A stretch of 64,000 nt of DNA from JAUVKA01 sp964465145 (GCA_964465145.1 CAYXJR010000007.1:36354-100353), one strand, 5' to 3'; shown: positions 8,906 through 18,515, counted from the stretch's first letter. Translations and numbers: made by a program. Notes: a model not told the origin generated them from the sequence alone.

Positions 8906-10063
8906 TTAATTGTTACGGTTTCCTTTAAGGGCCTTTTTCTTAGAGGAAGACCCTTTATTTCCTTTTCCTTTATTATCAAACCGTGTAAGGCTTTCCTGCC
9001 CAACGGGATTATAATATCCCACTTCTTTTTCAATAAGCTCAGGCTCGGCTTCATTCAGCTGTTCCACAATGATCCCCTTCTTATTCAGTTCGATAATTTG
9101 TATAACTCTATCTACCTTTACCGGAACCATATTATTGGCCAAATCAGGACTGAAGGAATACCACATAATCCCCTTAAAAATATCTGTTTTCTGATGATAT
9201 GCACGACCTTCCTGTGTTTCAAGTTTTATATCCTGAGAGGGCATATTTTTACGTACATCAAGGTAAGTATCGACCTCATAGTTCAAGCAACATTTTAATT
9301 TTCCACATTGCCCGGCAAGTTTCTGCGGGTTAAGTGATAATTCCTGATTCCTGGCCACAGTAGTTGTGACAGAAACAAAATTTTTAATCCAGGTAGAACA
9401 ACATAATTCTCTTCCACAGGATCCAATCCCTCCAATACGGCCAGCTTCCTGCCGGGCACCTATCTGACGCATTTCAATCCTAATCCTGAAATTTTCGGCC
9501 AGGACTTTAATGAGTTCCCTGAAATCGACCCGCTCATCTGCTATGTAATAAAATATCGCCTTTGTTTTATCTCCCAGATATTCAACATCCCCAATCTTCA
9601 TGTCGAGCTTGAGATCTACTGCTAACTTCCTCGACCGGATCATGGTTTCATGTTCCAGAGCGATAGCTTCCTTCCATTTGTCGATGTCAGCTGGCTTAGC
9701 TTTACGGTAAACCTGCCGAAACTCCATCTCCCCCGGGCGGAGGCGATTCCTCACTATCTGATTATAGACAAGTGGTCCCGTTAATGAAACCATTCCAATG
9801 TCATGACCAGGGGATGCCTCCACAGCAACCAGGTCACCAACCTTTAGGTTTAAACCACTTGCAATTTTGTAAAAATCTTTACGGGTATTTTTAAAACGAA
9901 TTTCTACTACCTCCTCTTGCACAGTAGATCTTGGGATATCAGAAAGCCAATCAGTTACATTCAGTTTTACACAACTTGCCGCGTTGGGGCAGCTATTTTG
10001 GTCGGCTTCAGTATCGAGACGGGGACAACCCCGGTATAATCCAGCTTTTATAGACGTTTCCAT
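8906..10063 (-). CDS. PSP1 domain protein, RicT/YaaT-like
   Basis: A 385-residue PSP1-domain protein. It has an unusually Cys-rich core, CGRELCC (near residue 215) and CGKLKCC (near 253), plus two further cysteines near the N-terminus (SCPNAASC). In Bacillus subtilis the homologue RicT (YaaT) joins RicA and RicF in an Fe-S-containing complex that affects RNase Y-dependent mRNA maturation. The Cys pattern suggests cluster binding here too, by inference. The last 35 or so residues are Lys/Gly/Ser-rich and disordered-looking. It lies between holB and gldH, a placement common in Bacteroidota. Confidence 0.92.
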   Translation of the reverse strand: METSIKAGLYRGCPRLDTEADQNSCPNAASCVKLNVTDWLSDIPRSTVQEEVVEIRFKNTRKDFYKIASGLNLKVGDLVAVEASPGHDIGMVSLTGPLVYNQIVRNRLRPGEMEFRQVYRKAKPADIDKWKEAIALEHETMIRSRKLAVDLKLDMKIGDVEYLGDKTKAIFYYIADERVDFRELIKVLAENFRIRIEMRQIGARQEAGRIGGIGSCGRELCCSTWIKNFVSVTTTVARNQELSLNPQKLAGQCGKLKCCLNYEVDTYLDVRKNMPSQDIKLETQEGRAYHQKTDIFKGIMWYSFSPDLANNMVPVKVDRVIQIIELNKKGIIVEQLNEAEPELIEKEVGYYNPVGQESLTRFDNKGKGNKGSSSKKKALKGNRNN

Positions 10064-10200
10064 GGTAATATATATTGATTCCCATCTCTTTCTTTCAGCA
10101 TTAGAAAATCTGTCTGCTCCCTGTGGGAAGTATTGTCAAAAAAAATCGCAGGTAAATATAGTTAATCGGTGCGAAATGAGCGAAATGCCAACAGAAAATA

Positions 10201-11340
10201 CTATTGTACTGATGTTTTTCGTAACAAATGGTAAATCCGGGTACTCATATCCAGAAAAAGTATTCTGGGATTTGCATTCATACTTATCTGGCTAATTGCC
10301 TCGGAAAATAAACTTTGTAAGTCTTCAATATTGCCAGGATGAATATATTTATGAAATCGTTCTGAAAAATGTTTTTCCTCGGGACTCATTCGGATAATCT
10401 CCTTGACATCCATGTTGGTATGAAAATTTTCCCTTATCATACGCAGGCAAAAAACAAAAAAATCTTTCTGCTTTTCCCTGCCCATCTCAGCAATTACAGG
10501 CAGCAATTCCAGCAACTCCGGAATATTATAACTATAAGTGAGGCGCATCCATCCGACAAAATGTTCATAATAGATTCGATTTTGTTCATCTGATTCGATC
10601 AGATTCAAGGCTGCCAGGTAATCTCCATCAGCCAGCCGGGTAACCCCATTGATAATCTGATCATTATTATGAAATTTTTGCCTCAAATAAGCAGCCAATA
10701 CTTCATCCGGAAGTTTATTTACTCTTACCAATTGGGTTCGGGAGAGAATCGTTGGTAATATTTCCTCTGTAGACTGAGCAATCATTATAAATATTGTTTT
10801 CTCAGGAGGCTCTTCAATAATCTTAAGCAGTTTATTGGCGGCTGCTCCATTCATTTTTTCAGGAAGCCAGATAAGCACAATTTTGAGATCTGATTCATAA
10901 GCTTTAAGATGAAGTTTATGCAATATAGATTCTGCCTCCTTCTTAAAAATCTTTGCCTGCTTATTTTCAACCTTTATGAATCTAAGCCAACTTTGCAATC
11001 CTGGGTAAGGAAAAGCTTCCAGATATTCCCTCCATTGCGCTATATAATTGTCACTTATAGGTTCGGCCAGCTCTTTTGGCCCGGTAACTACTGGAAAAAC
11101 AAAGTGTATATCAGGATGTATGTATTTCTCTGCTTTTTTACAAGAAGGACAAACTCCGCAGGAATCATCAGGGCCAGGGTTCGAACAATTCAGATATTGG
11201 GCAAAAGCCATTGCTAATGGGAATTTACCACTGCCTGGAGGGCCATGAAAAAGCAATGCATGGCTAACCCGGTTTTCACGTGCTGAATTGATCAACTGAT
11301 CCCGAATTCCCTCCTGACCAATGACTGAATTAAATAGCAT
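10201..11340 (-). CDS. holB: DNA polymerase III clamp-loader subunit delta'
   Basis: A AAA+ clamp-loader subunit of 379 residues. It has the P-loop GPPGSGK (about 34-40), a zinc-binding Cys cluster (CSNPGPDDSCGVCPSC, near 51-66) and a HPDIH segment. NKLLKIIEEPP and the sensor-1-like ILSRTQ follow. The subunit opens and loads the beta sliding clamp during replication. The C-terminal 150 residues match the poorly conserved collar domain. It heads the minus-strand run that continues with the PSP1 gene and gldH, with 137 bases between holB and PSP1. Confidence 0.95.
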   Translation of the reverse strand: MLFNSVIGQEGIRDQLINSARENRVSHALLFHGPPGSGKFPLAMAFAQYLNCSNPGPDDSCGVCPSCKKAEKYIHPDIHFVFPVVTGPKELAEPISDNYIAQWREYLEAFPYPGLQSWLRFIKVENKQAKIFKKEAESILHKLHLKAYESDLKIVLIWLPEKMNGAAANKLLKIIEEPPEKTIFIMIAQSTEEILPTILSRTQLVRVNKLPDEVLAAYLRQKFHNNDQIINGVTRLADGDYLAALNLIESDEQNRIYYEHFVGWMRLTYSYNIPELLELLPVIAEMGREKQKDFFVFCLRMIRENFHTNMDVKEIIRMSPEEKHFSERFHKYIHPGNIEDLQSLFSEAISQISMNANPRILFLDMSTRIYHLLRKTSVQ

Positions 11341-11384
11341 CTTCTGAATTCCTTATGAATACAGGGTTTTCTTAATTGACAGCC

Positions 11385-11392
11385 CAAAATTA
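11385..11392 (-). promoter_or_regulatory. candidate -7 element for holB run
   Basis: On the minus strand the sequence TAATTTTG matches the Bacteroidota -7 consensus TAnnTTTG, 45 bases upstream of the holB start, in the divergent gap with pgk. I see no clear -33 partner. Confidence 0.35.
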
Positions 11393-11431
11393 CACATATG
11401 AAATCTCATTTTAAAATCATCCTTCATTTTT

Positions 11432-11439
11432 TACCTTTG
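11432..11439 (+). promoter_or_regulatory. candidate -7 element for pgk
   Basis: TACCTTTG matches the Bacteroidota -7 consensus and lies 25 bases before the pgk start codon, a good distance for a short leader. No -33 TTTG is evident at the usual spacing. Confidence 0.4.
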
Positions 11440-11464
11440 GCGAAGCATAATAAACGTACACATC

Positions 11465-12655
11465 ATGAAAACAATGGATCAATATAATTTCGCCGGTAAG
11501 AGAGCCATCATCAGGGTTGATTTTAATGTGCCTCTTAACGCCAGCTTTGAAATTACCGATGATACCCGCATAAGGGCAGCTATACCCACAGTAAAAAAGA
11601 TTCTCGCAGATGGCGGTTCTGTCATCCTGATGTCCCACCTGGGCCGCCCAAAGGACGGACCAGAAGATAAGTTCAGCCTCAGGCATCTGTTGCCGGATTT
11701 GTCTGCCAAACTTGAAACTGAAATAAAGTTTGCTCCGGATTGTGTGGGTCGGGATGCTAAAGAGCTGGCTTCAACATTGAAACCAGGTGAGGTTCTGCTT
11801 CTGGAAAACCTGCGTTTTTACCCGGAGGAGACAAAGGGGAATGAAGAATTTGCAAAAAAACTAGCCAGCCTTGCCGATGTCTATGTCAATGATGCATTTG
11901 GAACTGCTCACAGGGCACATGCCTCAACAACAATTATTGCCAAATTTTTCCCCGAAGAGAAATTATTTGGTTATGTAATTGAAAATGAACTAAAGAGCAT
12001 AGATGCAGTAATGAGCAAATCCAGTAAGCCTTTCACGGCAATCCTCGGGGGGGCAAAAATCTCAACAAAGATCACTATCATTGAAAACCTGCTGGATAAG
12101 GTCGATAACCTTATCATTGGAGGAGGTATGACTTTTACTTTTATCAAAGCTATGGGTGGTAGGATTGGAAATTCACTGGTAGAGGAGAATTTAATAGATA
12201 CTGCTAAACAAGTGATCCGACAAGCCATAAAAAAAGGTGTAAACCTTGTGCTTCCTGTCGATAGCCTTAACGCCGATAGGTTTGATAATGAAGCAAATAC
12301 AAACACTTCGGACATTAATTGTATTCCCGAAGGATATATGGGCCTGGACATTGGAGAAAAAACGATTCAGCTTTACACCAAACTGATTGAAGATTCTAAA
12401 ACTTTGCTTTGGAACGGACCAATGGGTGTTTTTGAGATGAAGAATTTCCAGAAGGGTACAGTTGAAATAGCCGAAGCTATAGCCCGGGCTACTGAAAATG
12501 GAGCTTTTAGCCTCATTGGAGGTGGAGATTCAGTTGCTGCTATTAACCAATTTAATATGACAGATAAAGTCTCCTATGTTTCAACTGGAGGAGGAGCATT
12601 ACTGGAATATATTGAAGGGAAGGAACTCCCGGGGATAAAGGCAATCCGGGGATAA
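11465..12655 (+). CDS. pgk: phosphoglycerate kinase
   Basis: Glycolytic enzyme that transfers phosphate between 1,3-bisphosphoglycerate and ADP. The 396-residue length is standard. It has the N-terminal substrate-site RVDFNVPL (about 18-25), LMSHLGRPK (about 56-64), ENLRFYPEE, NDAFGTAHRAHAST, the central GGAKISTK, and the nucleotide-site GGGDSVAA with TGGGALLE near the C-terminus. It is a single gene with its own promoter-like element, convergent with the luxE-like gene 13 bases downstream. Confidence 0.98.
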   Translation: MKTMDQYNFAGKRAIIRVDFNVPLNASFEITDDTRIRAAIPTVKKILADGGSVILMSHLGRPKDGPEDKFSLRHLLPDLSAKLETEIKFAPDCVGRDAKELASTLKPGEVLLLENLRFYPEETKGNEEFAKKLASLADVYVNDAFGTAHRAHASTTIIAKFFPEEKLFGYVIENELKSIDAVMSKSSKPFTAILGGAKISTKITIIENLLDKVDNLIIGGGMTFTFIKAMGGRIGNSLVEENLIDTAKQVIRQAIKKGVNLVLPVDSLNADRFDNEANTNTSDINCIPEGYMGLDIGEKTIQLYTKLIEDSKTLLWNGPMGVFEMKNFQKGTVEIAEAIARATENGAFSLIGGGDSVAAINQFNMTDKVSYVSTGGGALLEYIEGKELPGIKAIRG

Positions 12656-12668
12656 AGTCTTTCGGACC

Positions 12669-13658
12669 CTATTGAACTAAAAGGTTGCAGCCACGAATAT
12701 CACTGTTGTCAAACCGGCCAAGAATTTCAAACCCTTCCTTGTCATGTTGACGACCAAGATCCTGGGTTTCGATAAATGAACATGAGTACCAGTTTGCGAG
12801 ATCAATTATGTTGATTCCGCCACTACGGCCATTTTCCAAATACTTAAAAGGATCGTAGGGATCACGAATCATAATCTTCATCCATGGTGGTGATTCAAAT
12901 AGCCCCTGTCCTTTTGAATATGCCTGAGACAATAGCTCGGTCATCCCATACTCTGAATGGATATTTTCTACCATAAAAGCATTCCTTAGCCGACGATGAA
13001 GCTCATCCTTTGATAATTCTTCCCTCCTGCCTTTCATACCTCCTGTTTCAACGACAATGGTGTTTTTCAGATGCACCGGATAATTATTGGCCAAATCCAA
13101 TAAGGCATAGCTAACACCCAACAAAATAGTCTTTATACCTCTCTCCTCCAGAACTTTCAGGCTGTGGCTAAGTCCTTCTAAATCATTCAGATAAAAGCCG
13201 CTTTCTGGAAATTTGCTCTTTTTGATTAGATCATCCAGCATATAAACCAGAGAAGAGTCTTTTCTTTCGAGATAAGAGGGCAGAAGGGCTAAAAAACAAA
13301 ATTCGTCAGGCTTGCCATAAAAAAAATTAAAGCCAAGGGAAAAACTATGTATATACCAGCTTACCTTGGCAACATAATGTATACTTGGCTGTACACCCGT
13401 TGTTCCGCTGGAAAGAAACCTGGCTTCTTCTGGCTGATCCCCTGCATAAACTCTGTGAGTCTTGTAAAATTCTATCGGTAAAAAAGGAATGTCCGAAATA
13501 GCTTCAACCTTTTGAGAATCAAAATTTAATAACCTAAGATATTGTCTGTACACAGGATTGTGCTCCGACTGGAACCGGAAACATTTCAGGGCTGATTCAT
13601 TAAACTGTTCCACCGTATGAATGTCACTGAAAAATATATGTTCGCCAGGACTATTCAA
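12669..13658 (-). CDS. LuxE-like acyl-protein synthetase family
   Basis: A 329-residue adenylate-forming protein of the LuxE/acyl-protein synthetase group. It has the phosphate-binding loop SSGTTGVQPS (about 83-92), a VETGGMKGRR segment and HSEYGMTELLSQAYS, which matches the adenylation motif YGxTE. In luminous bacteria LuxE activates fatty acids for the LuxC reductase; no luxC, luxD or luciferase gene is visible here, so the substrate is unknown. Its start overlaps the end of the mmcQ-like gene by 8 bases, which implies coupled translation. Confidence 0.85.
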   Translation of the reverse strand: MNSPGEHIFFSDIHTVEQFNESALKCFRFQSEHNPVYRQYLRLLNFDSQKVEAISDIPFLPIEFYKTHRVYAGDQPEEARFLSSGTTGVQPSIHYVAKVSWYIHSFSLGFNFFYGKPDEFCFLALLPSYLERKDSSLVYMLDDLIKKSKFPESGFYLNDLEGLSHSLKVLEERGIKTILLGVSYALLDLANNYPVHLKNTIVVETGGMKGRREELSKDELHRRLRNAFMVENIHSEYGMTELLSQAYSKGQGLFESPPWMKIMIRDPYDPFKYLENGRSGGINIIDLANWYSCSFIETQDLGRQHDKEGFEILGRFDNSDIRGCNLLVQ

Positions 13659-13998
13659 TTGCTTCTCTGGTTTTTAGGGGAAGACTTAACCAAATCAGGT
13701 CATATGAATGATCGATCCATTTTTTGACCAGTAAAGTTGATATGCCTTGTTCCATTTTCACTGTGTTCCAGTGCTTTTTGTTCATATGATATCCGGGAAT
13801 AACGGCTGTATAGCGTTCTCTTAGCTCAATGGCCAATTCGGGATCACATTTAAGATTAAGATGCAGGTCGCCTTCGAGATTGACCAGGGCGAATATTTTT
13901 CCTCCAACTTTGAATACCAGTGTATCATCTCCAAAAGGTAATCCTTCCGATACTCCTTTTTTGCCTAAGCAAAACAATCTTAATTCTTCTATATCCAT
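13651..13998 (-). CDS. MmcQ/YjbR family DNA-binding-fold protein
   Basis: A 115-residue YjbR/MmcQ-fold protein. It has the usual N-terminal LPFGDDTLVFKVGGKIFALV segment, LNLKCDPELA, a PGYHMNKKHWNTV segment (about 84-96) and a C-terminal helix. The fold resembles DNA-binding domains, but function is unproven in the family. It overlaps the following luxE-like gene by 8 bases. Confidence 0.9.
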   Translation of the reverse strand: MDIEELRLFCLGKKGVSEGLPFGDDTLVFKVGGKIFALVNLEGDLHLNLKCDPELAIELRERYTAVIPGYHMNKKHWNTVKMEQGISTLLVKKWIDHSYDLIWLSLPLKTREAIE

Positions 13999-14085
13999 TT
14001 AAGCCCAAATTATGCAATACAAATTAATTTTTTAGTATAAGCGATGAAGAAAATCCAACCAATTTCCCCCTACGTAAATAAAACC

Positions 14086-14451
14086 TTAAAAATAAAGACC
14101 GGGCACAAATGCATTCCGGATATGCTCGATCTCTGGTTGATTTCCGTGATAAACAATCCACATGACATCAAACCTTATTTCACTATGTATCCTGTTCATC
14201 CTGGCGTATGCATTAGCAGCAAAAACAAGGTTTCTTTGCTTTTTCCGATCGATCGACATGGCCGGATTATCAAGTGCGGGTGCCTGGCGGGATTTCACCT
14301 CCACAATTACTAATTCGTTGCCGTCAACAGCTACAATATCCAACTCCTTATGACGGTGGTACCAGTTCCTTTCGAGGATTTGGTATCCGCTTTCTGACAA
14401 AAAGTTTTCTGCAGCTAATTCCCCTTTCTTGGCAATATCCATGTTATCCAT
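14086..14451 (-). CDS. YraN family nuclease-fold protein
   Basis: A small UPF0102/YraN protein with an endonuclease-like fold. It carries GELAAENFLSESGY, ILERNWYHRHKELDIVAVD and the nuclease-type core VIVEVKSRQ (D..EVK). The longer frame opens at 14499, but I place the start at 14451 (MDNMDIAKKG): this gives about 121 residues, the family length, and avoids overlap with the preceding LD-carboxypeptidase gene, which ends at 14466. Function is unestablished; DNA processing is the usual guess. Confidence 0.9.
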   Translation of the reverse strand: MDNMDIAKKGELAAENFLSESGYQILERNWYHRHKELDIVAVDGNELVIVEVKSRQAPALDNPAMSIDRKKQRNLVFAANAYARMNRIHSEIRFDVMWIVYHGNQPEIEHIRNAFVPGLYF

Positions 14452-14465
14452 TAAACTCAATTTTA

Positions 14466-15374
14466 TTATTGACGACTGTGAACTATATCCCCCATACATT
14501 GAAGGCGGATTTCCTCTCCAAAAACAAGAGGCATATTTCTATCCTGATGCCCAGCCGGATGTCCGAAAAAAACCGGGATCTGAGAGTCAGCTGTCAGGGA
14601 GGTAATAATTTCTTCCGGAGTATGGCCGAATGGAATATTATTGTCATTCATCTTATTCATACCTCCTATGACCAATCCCGAGATGCCGCTTAACCAGCCG
14701 GCATGCTTTAAATTCTGCATCATGCGGTCGAGATGATAAAGGTACTCATCAACATCCTCGAGAAAAAGAATTTTATGATTTACGACAAGATCCAGGTCTG
14801 TCCCTCGCAGGCTGTATAACATCGACAGGTTACCACCCACAAGTACTCCCTGCATTTCATCTCCCCGGTTAAGGGGATGCCTATTGTATTCATAATCAAT
14901 TCTCCCTGTTGACAGCACCCGATTCAATGCCGAGAAAGATTCGAGTGATTCCGGAGATTCATTCCACGAATAGAGCATTGGGCCATGAATACTCTGCAAA
15001 TTAAATCTCACATGAAACCAGGAATGAAAAACTGTAAGGTCACTGAAACCAACAAACCACTTTGGCGGTGTCTCCAAACTTATCTCCGACAGGAAAGGGA
15101 TCAGCCTTACACTTCCATATCCTCCACGGGTTGACCAAATACAGGATATTTCAGGGTCCTCCATAAAGGCTTTTATGTCTGATGCCCTGTCTTTATCCTC
15201 TCCGGCAAACTGATCCATTCGGTCAAAAACATGTTTGCCAAGAACGGGCTCAAAACCCTTGCTCCTGATCCATTTCAATGCTCCATCAATTTCGGATGGG
15301 ATCACGAACCGGGCTGGGGATACAATTCCGATCTTATCCCCGGGCTTTAGGGTAGCTGGTTTATTTTTTCTCAT
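14466..15374 (-). CDS. LD-carboxypeptidase (peptidase S66)
   Basis: A 302-residue muropeptide LD-carboxypeptidase of the S66/LdcA family, which removes the terminal D-Ala from tetrapeptide stems during peptidoglycan recycling. The N-terminal KPGDKIGIVSPA, STRGGYGSVRL (81-91), the nucleophile-bearing GFSDLT (Ser111), the acidic LEDVDEY (Glu206) and GHPAGHQ (His272/His276) supply a complete Ser-Glu-His set. No signal peptide is evident, so it should be cytoplasmic. It precedes yraN by 14 bases. Confidence 0.93.
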   Translation of the reverse strand: MRKNKPATLKPGDKIGIVSPARFVIPSEIDGALKWIRSKGFEPVLGKHVFDRMDQFAGEDKDRASDIKAFMEDPEISCIWSTRGGYGSVRLIPFLSEISLETPPKWFVGFSDLTVFHSWFHVRFNLQSIHGPMLYSWNESPESLESFSALNRVLSTGRIDYEYNRHPLNRGDEMQGVLVGGNLSMLYSLRGTDLDLVVNHKILFLEDVDEYLYHLDRMMQNLKHAGWLSGISGLVIGGMNKMNDNNIPFGHTPEEIITSLTADSQIPVFFGHPAGHQDRNMPLVFGEEIRLQCMGDIVHSRQ

Positions 15375-15438
15375 TACAGGATATATTTTTCAATAATAAG
15401 CTTTAAAGACACCTCCTTCTCATTCTCGCTATCTTTCG

Positions 15439-15446
15439 TAATTTTG
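15439..15446 (+). promoter_or_regulatory. candidate -7 element for metG
   Basis: TAATTTTG matches the TAnnTTTG consensus 36 bases before the metG start. It lies in the divergent gap between the LD-carboxypeptidase gene and metG. Confidence 0.35.
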
Positions 15447-15482
15447 TAGCTCCTAAAATTAATCGATCAAGCGAATTATCCA

Positions 15483-17516
15483 ATGAAAGAATACAAACGA
15501 CATTTAGTAACTGCAGCACTTCCTTACGCTAATGGACCTGTTCACATAGGACATTTGGCCGGTGTTTATGTGCCTGCAGATATATATACGAGATACCTGC
15601 GCCAAAATGGAAAAGATGTGCTTTTTATTTGTGGATCAGATGAGCATGGCGTGCCTATCACGCTGAAAGCCAGGCAGGAAAATATTTCCCCTCAGGATGT
15701 GGTTGATAAGTTCCACACCCTTAACAAAGAGTCCTTTGCCCGCTTTGGTATATCTTTTGACATATACCATCGCACCTCCGCACCCCTGCACCACGAAACA
15801 GCTTCAAATTTCTTTAAAAAACTTTATGATCAGGGTGAGTTCATTGAACAAACCACCAAGCAATACTTTGATGAACAGGAAAACCAGTTTTTAGCAGATA
15901 GGTACATCACCGGAACATGCCCTCATTGCTCCAACGATAAAGCATACGGGGATCAATGTGAAGCATGCGGCACCTCTTTGAATGCAACAGACTTATTGAA
16001 TCCCAAGTCTACTCTAAGTGGAAATCCACCGATATTAAAGGAAACCAGGCATTGGTATCTTCCTCTCGACAAGTACGAGCCTTGGCTAAGGAAATGGATT
16101 CTGGAAGAACATGGCGAATGGAGGGCCAATGTATACGGTCAGTGCAAATCATGGTTGGATCTGGGCTTGCAGCCACGGGCGGTCAGCCGCGATCTGGATT
16201 GGGGTGTCCCAGTCCCGATTGAAGGAGCGGAGGGGAAAGTCCTGTATGTATGGTTTGATGCTCCCATAGGTTACATATCTGCAACTAAGGAGCTAACTGA
16301 TGATTGGGAAAAATACTGGAAATCTGAGGATTCACGTATGGTTCATTTTATTGGAAAGGACAATATAGTTTTTCATTGTATAGTTTTTCCTGCCATGTTA
16401 AAAGCCCATGGTGATTACATCCTCCCCGACAATGTTCCAGCCAATGAGTTTCTTAACCTTGAAAATGAAAAAATTTCCACTTCAAGAAACTGGGCCGTTT
16501 GGCTGCATGAATACCTGGAAGATTTTCCTGGGAAAGAAGATGTATTGCGGTATGTGCTTACTGCAAATGCACCCGAAACAAAAGATAATGATTTTACATG
16601 GAAGGATTTTCAAAAACGCAATAATAATGAGCTTGTAGCTGTTCTGGGAAATTTTGTCAACAGGACACTGGTTCTCACTCACAAATATTTTCAGGGTATT
16701 TGTCCTGAAGCCATAGTTTTCACTGAAGAAGATAAGGATGTATTAGGCCAGATTGAAGAAATCAGAGAACGGGTGAAAAAGAGCATTGAGTCATTCAGGA
16801 TCAGAGAGGCTCTTGTGGAGGCCATGGGACTTGCCAGGCTGGGAAACAAGTATTTGGCTGAGAACGAGCCATGGAAACTGATCAGGGAAGATGAATCCCG
16901 CGTGGGTACTATTTTAAATATCAGTCTTCAGATTACGGCCAACCTCTCTATCCTTCTGGATTCATTCCTGCCCCATAGCATGGAAAAAATAAGATCATTT
17001 CTGAACATTCAACCACAAGTCTGGGATGCTATCGGTAATATCAGTTTAATACCCTCAGGACATGTAATAAATAAGCCAGCTCTGCTGTTTGAGAAAATTG
17101 AAGACAAAGAGGTAGAGTTTCAGGTAAACAAGCTTATGGCAACAAAAAAAGCCAACATGGCCGAGGAGGCAGACCTGGTCGCAGCCAAGCAGGTTGTTAG
17201 TTATGATGATTTTGCAAAATTGGATATCCGCATAGCTACAATCCTTGAGGCTGAAAAAATACCAAAAACAAAAAAACTCATCAAGATTAAACTGGATACC
17301 GGTATTGATGTTCGTACAGTCGTATCCGGAATTGCTGAATATTTTGATCCCTCAACTCTTCCGGGGAAAAAAATAAGCCTGTTAGCTAATCTGGAACCAC
17401 GAAATATCAGGGGTATAGAAAGTCAGGGTATGATACTACTTGCAGAGGATACAACGGGGAAGCTTGTTTTTGTTATCCCGGAGGATGACATGATCAATGG
17501 AGCAGAAGTAAAATAA
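15483..17516 (+). CDS. metG: methionyl-tRNA synthetase
   Basis: A 677-residue class I aminoacyl-tRNA synthetase charging tRNA-Met. It has the HIGH-type motif HIGH-like HIGHLAG (in GPVHIGHLAG, about 18-27), a zinc knuckle with CPHCS and CEACG pairs (about 145-163), and the KMSKS equivalent EKISTSRNW. The C-terminal 110 residues are a tRNA-binding EMAPII/Trbp111-like domain (YDDFAKLDIRIATI to the end), as in homodimeric MetRS. Its stop abuts the stop of the convergent HU/SPOR gene with no gap. Confidence 0.98.
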   Translation: MKEYKRHLVTAALPYANGPVHIGHLAGVYVPADIYTRYLRQNGKDVLFICGSDEHGVPITLKARQENISPQDVVDKFHTLNKESFARFGISFDIYHRTSAPLHHETASNFFKKLYDQGEFIEQTTKQYFDEQENQFLADRYITGTCPHCSNDKAYGDQCEACGTSLNATDLLNPKSTLSGNPPILKETRHWYLPLDKYEPWLRKWILEEHGEWRANVYGQCKSWLDLGLQPRAVSRDLDWGVPVPIEGAEGKVLYVWFDAPIGYISATKELTDDWEKYWKSEDSRMVHFIGKDNIVFHCIVFPAMLKAHGDYILPDNVPANEFLNLENEKISTSRNWAVWLHEYLEDFPGKEDVLRYVLTANAPETKDNDFTWKDFQKRNNNELVAVLGNFVNRTLVLTHKYFQGICPEAIVFTEEDKDVLGQIEEIRERVKKSIESFRIREALVEAMGLARLGNKYLAENEPWKLIREDESRVGTILNISLQITANLSILLDSFLPHSMEKIRSFLNIQPQVWDAIGNISLIPSGHVINKPALLFEKIEDKEVEFQVNKLMATKKANMAEEADLVAAKQVVSYDDFAKLDIRIATILEAEKIPKTKKLIKIKLDTGIDVRTVVSGIAEYFDPSTLPGKKISLLANLEPRNIRGIESQGMILLAEDTTGKLVFVIPEDDMINGAEVK

Positions 17517-18515
17517 TTATTTCAGGACCCAAAAATCAATATCCGTTAATTCTTCCCTCAGTTTAGCAATAGCTTCCTGGGCTTTTGCCATATTCTCAAG
17601 GGCTTGAATTACAACTCGGAAAAAGCCATTTTCAGCTTGCCATATTTCCGGGCTGAAACCTTTATCCACTAATTCTTTTTTCAGCAATGATGCGTTTTTT
17701 TCGGAGCTGAAACTTCCGGCAATAATGGCAAAAGAATTTCTGCTAATAGGTGTTTGTTCAGAACTTAAGACCTTATTTTTCTCAGATACCTCGATGCTCA
17801 ATGGATCTTGCCCGGATTCTCTTTGGATTTCAGTTGGCCTAACTGAGGAGGCACTTTCGGGTATATCAACAATAGTTAATGAAGGCAAAGGGAAAAGAGT
17901 GGCAGGCTGCTGCCCCTGTCTTAGTCCATGCCTGAAATTGAGAGGCAAGAGGGAAATCACTACCAGCAAAGGAATTGCCATGGCAACCCTGCGGAAAGTT
18001 CTTTCTTGTCCCGGCTTACCCTGTGTTCCTGGTAAGTGTATTATTCGTCCGGATTCGCGTTGCTTGAATATAGCTGAACGCAGCAAAGGATGTTCCTTTT
18101 CGGTACGAGTAAAATGGAATGAGCTAAAACCGTAAGAATCAGTCAGGAAATTAATTTCCCCACTGGCAGAGAAAACCAACTCACCTGTTTTGGCATAGCT
18201 GAAATATCCAATGGAAGTCAAATGAATACGCTCACCAGCAGCCAGCTTTACCCTTAGGCGGTCGACAAATTCATCAAGCAGGATCCTGGCAGCTGATACA
18301 GTAATTTTCTCATAGTTGGCGAGGTAGCCAGATAATACACCATCATCCTGAACCAAATCCTGATTGAATCCTATTTCCTTGCCGGGTGGTGTAAAAGTCT
18401 GCGTTTCCTCTCTGATTTTAGCTGGTACGTACAGAGACACAAAACCACCAAGACCGGGAATGACCACACAATCTTTGAAATAAAGAAGTTCTAAAATTCT
18501 TTTCTCTAAATCCAT
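17517..18515 (-). CDS. HU-like (CCDC81-type) and SPOR domain protein
   Basis: A 332-residue envelope protein. The N-terminus (1 to about 115) resembles the prokaryotic CCDC81-type HU domain, with VIPGLGGFV, a helical segment and GERIHLTSIGYF. A single membrane segment (about 177-195, AMAIPLLVVISLLPLN) follows. After a variable linker, the last 75 or so residues are a SPOR domain (FAIIAGSFSSEKNA, FFRVVIQAL), which in characterised proteins binds denuded peptidoglycan glycan at division sites. Topology would put the HU part in the cytoplasm and SPOR in the periplasm. A role linking DNA or cytosol to septal wall is inference. Confidence 0.85.
   Translation of the reverse strand: MDLEKRILELLYFKDCVVIPGLGGFVSLYVPAKIREETQTFTPPGKEIGFNQDLVQDDGVLSGYLANYEKITVSAARILLDEFVDRLRVKLAAGERIHLTSIGYFSYAKTGELVFSASGEINFLTDSYGFSSFHFTRTEKEHPLLRSAIFKQRESGRIIHLPGTQGKPGQERTFRRVAMAIPLLVVISLLPLNFRHGLRQGQQPATLFPLPSLTIVDIPESASSVRPTEIQRESGQDPLSIEVSEKNKVLSSEQTPISRNSFAIIAGSFSSEKNASLLKKELVDKGFSPEIWQAENGFFRVVIQALENMAKAQEAIAKLREELTDIDFWVLK

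Noticed and set aside
12669..13658. Bioluminescence (lux) locus
   Set aside because: Only the LuxE-like synthetase is present; there is no luxC, luxD, luxA or luxB gene.
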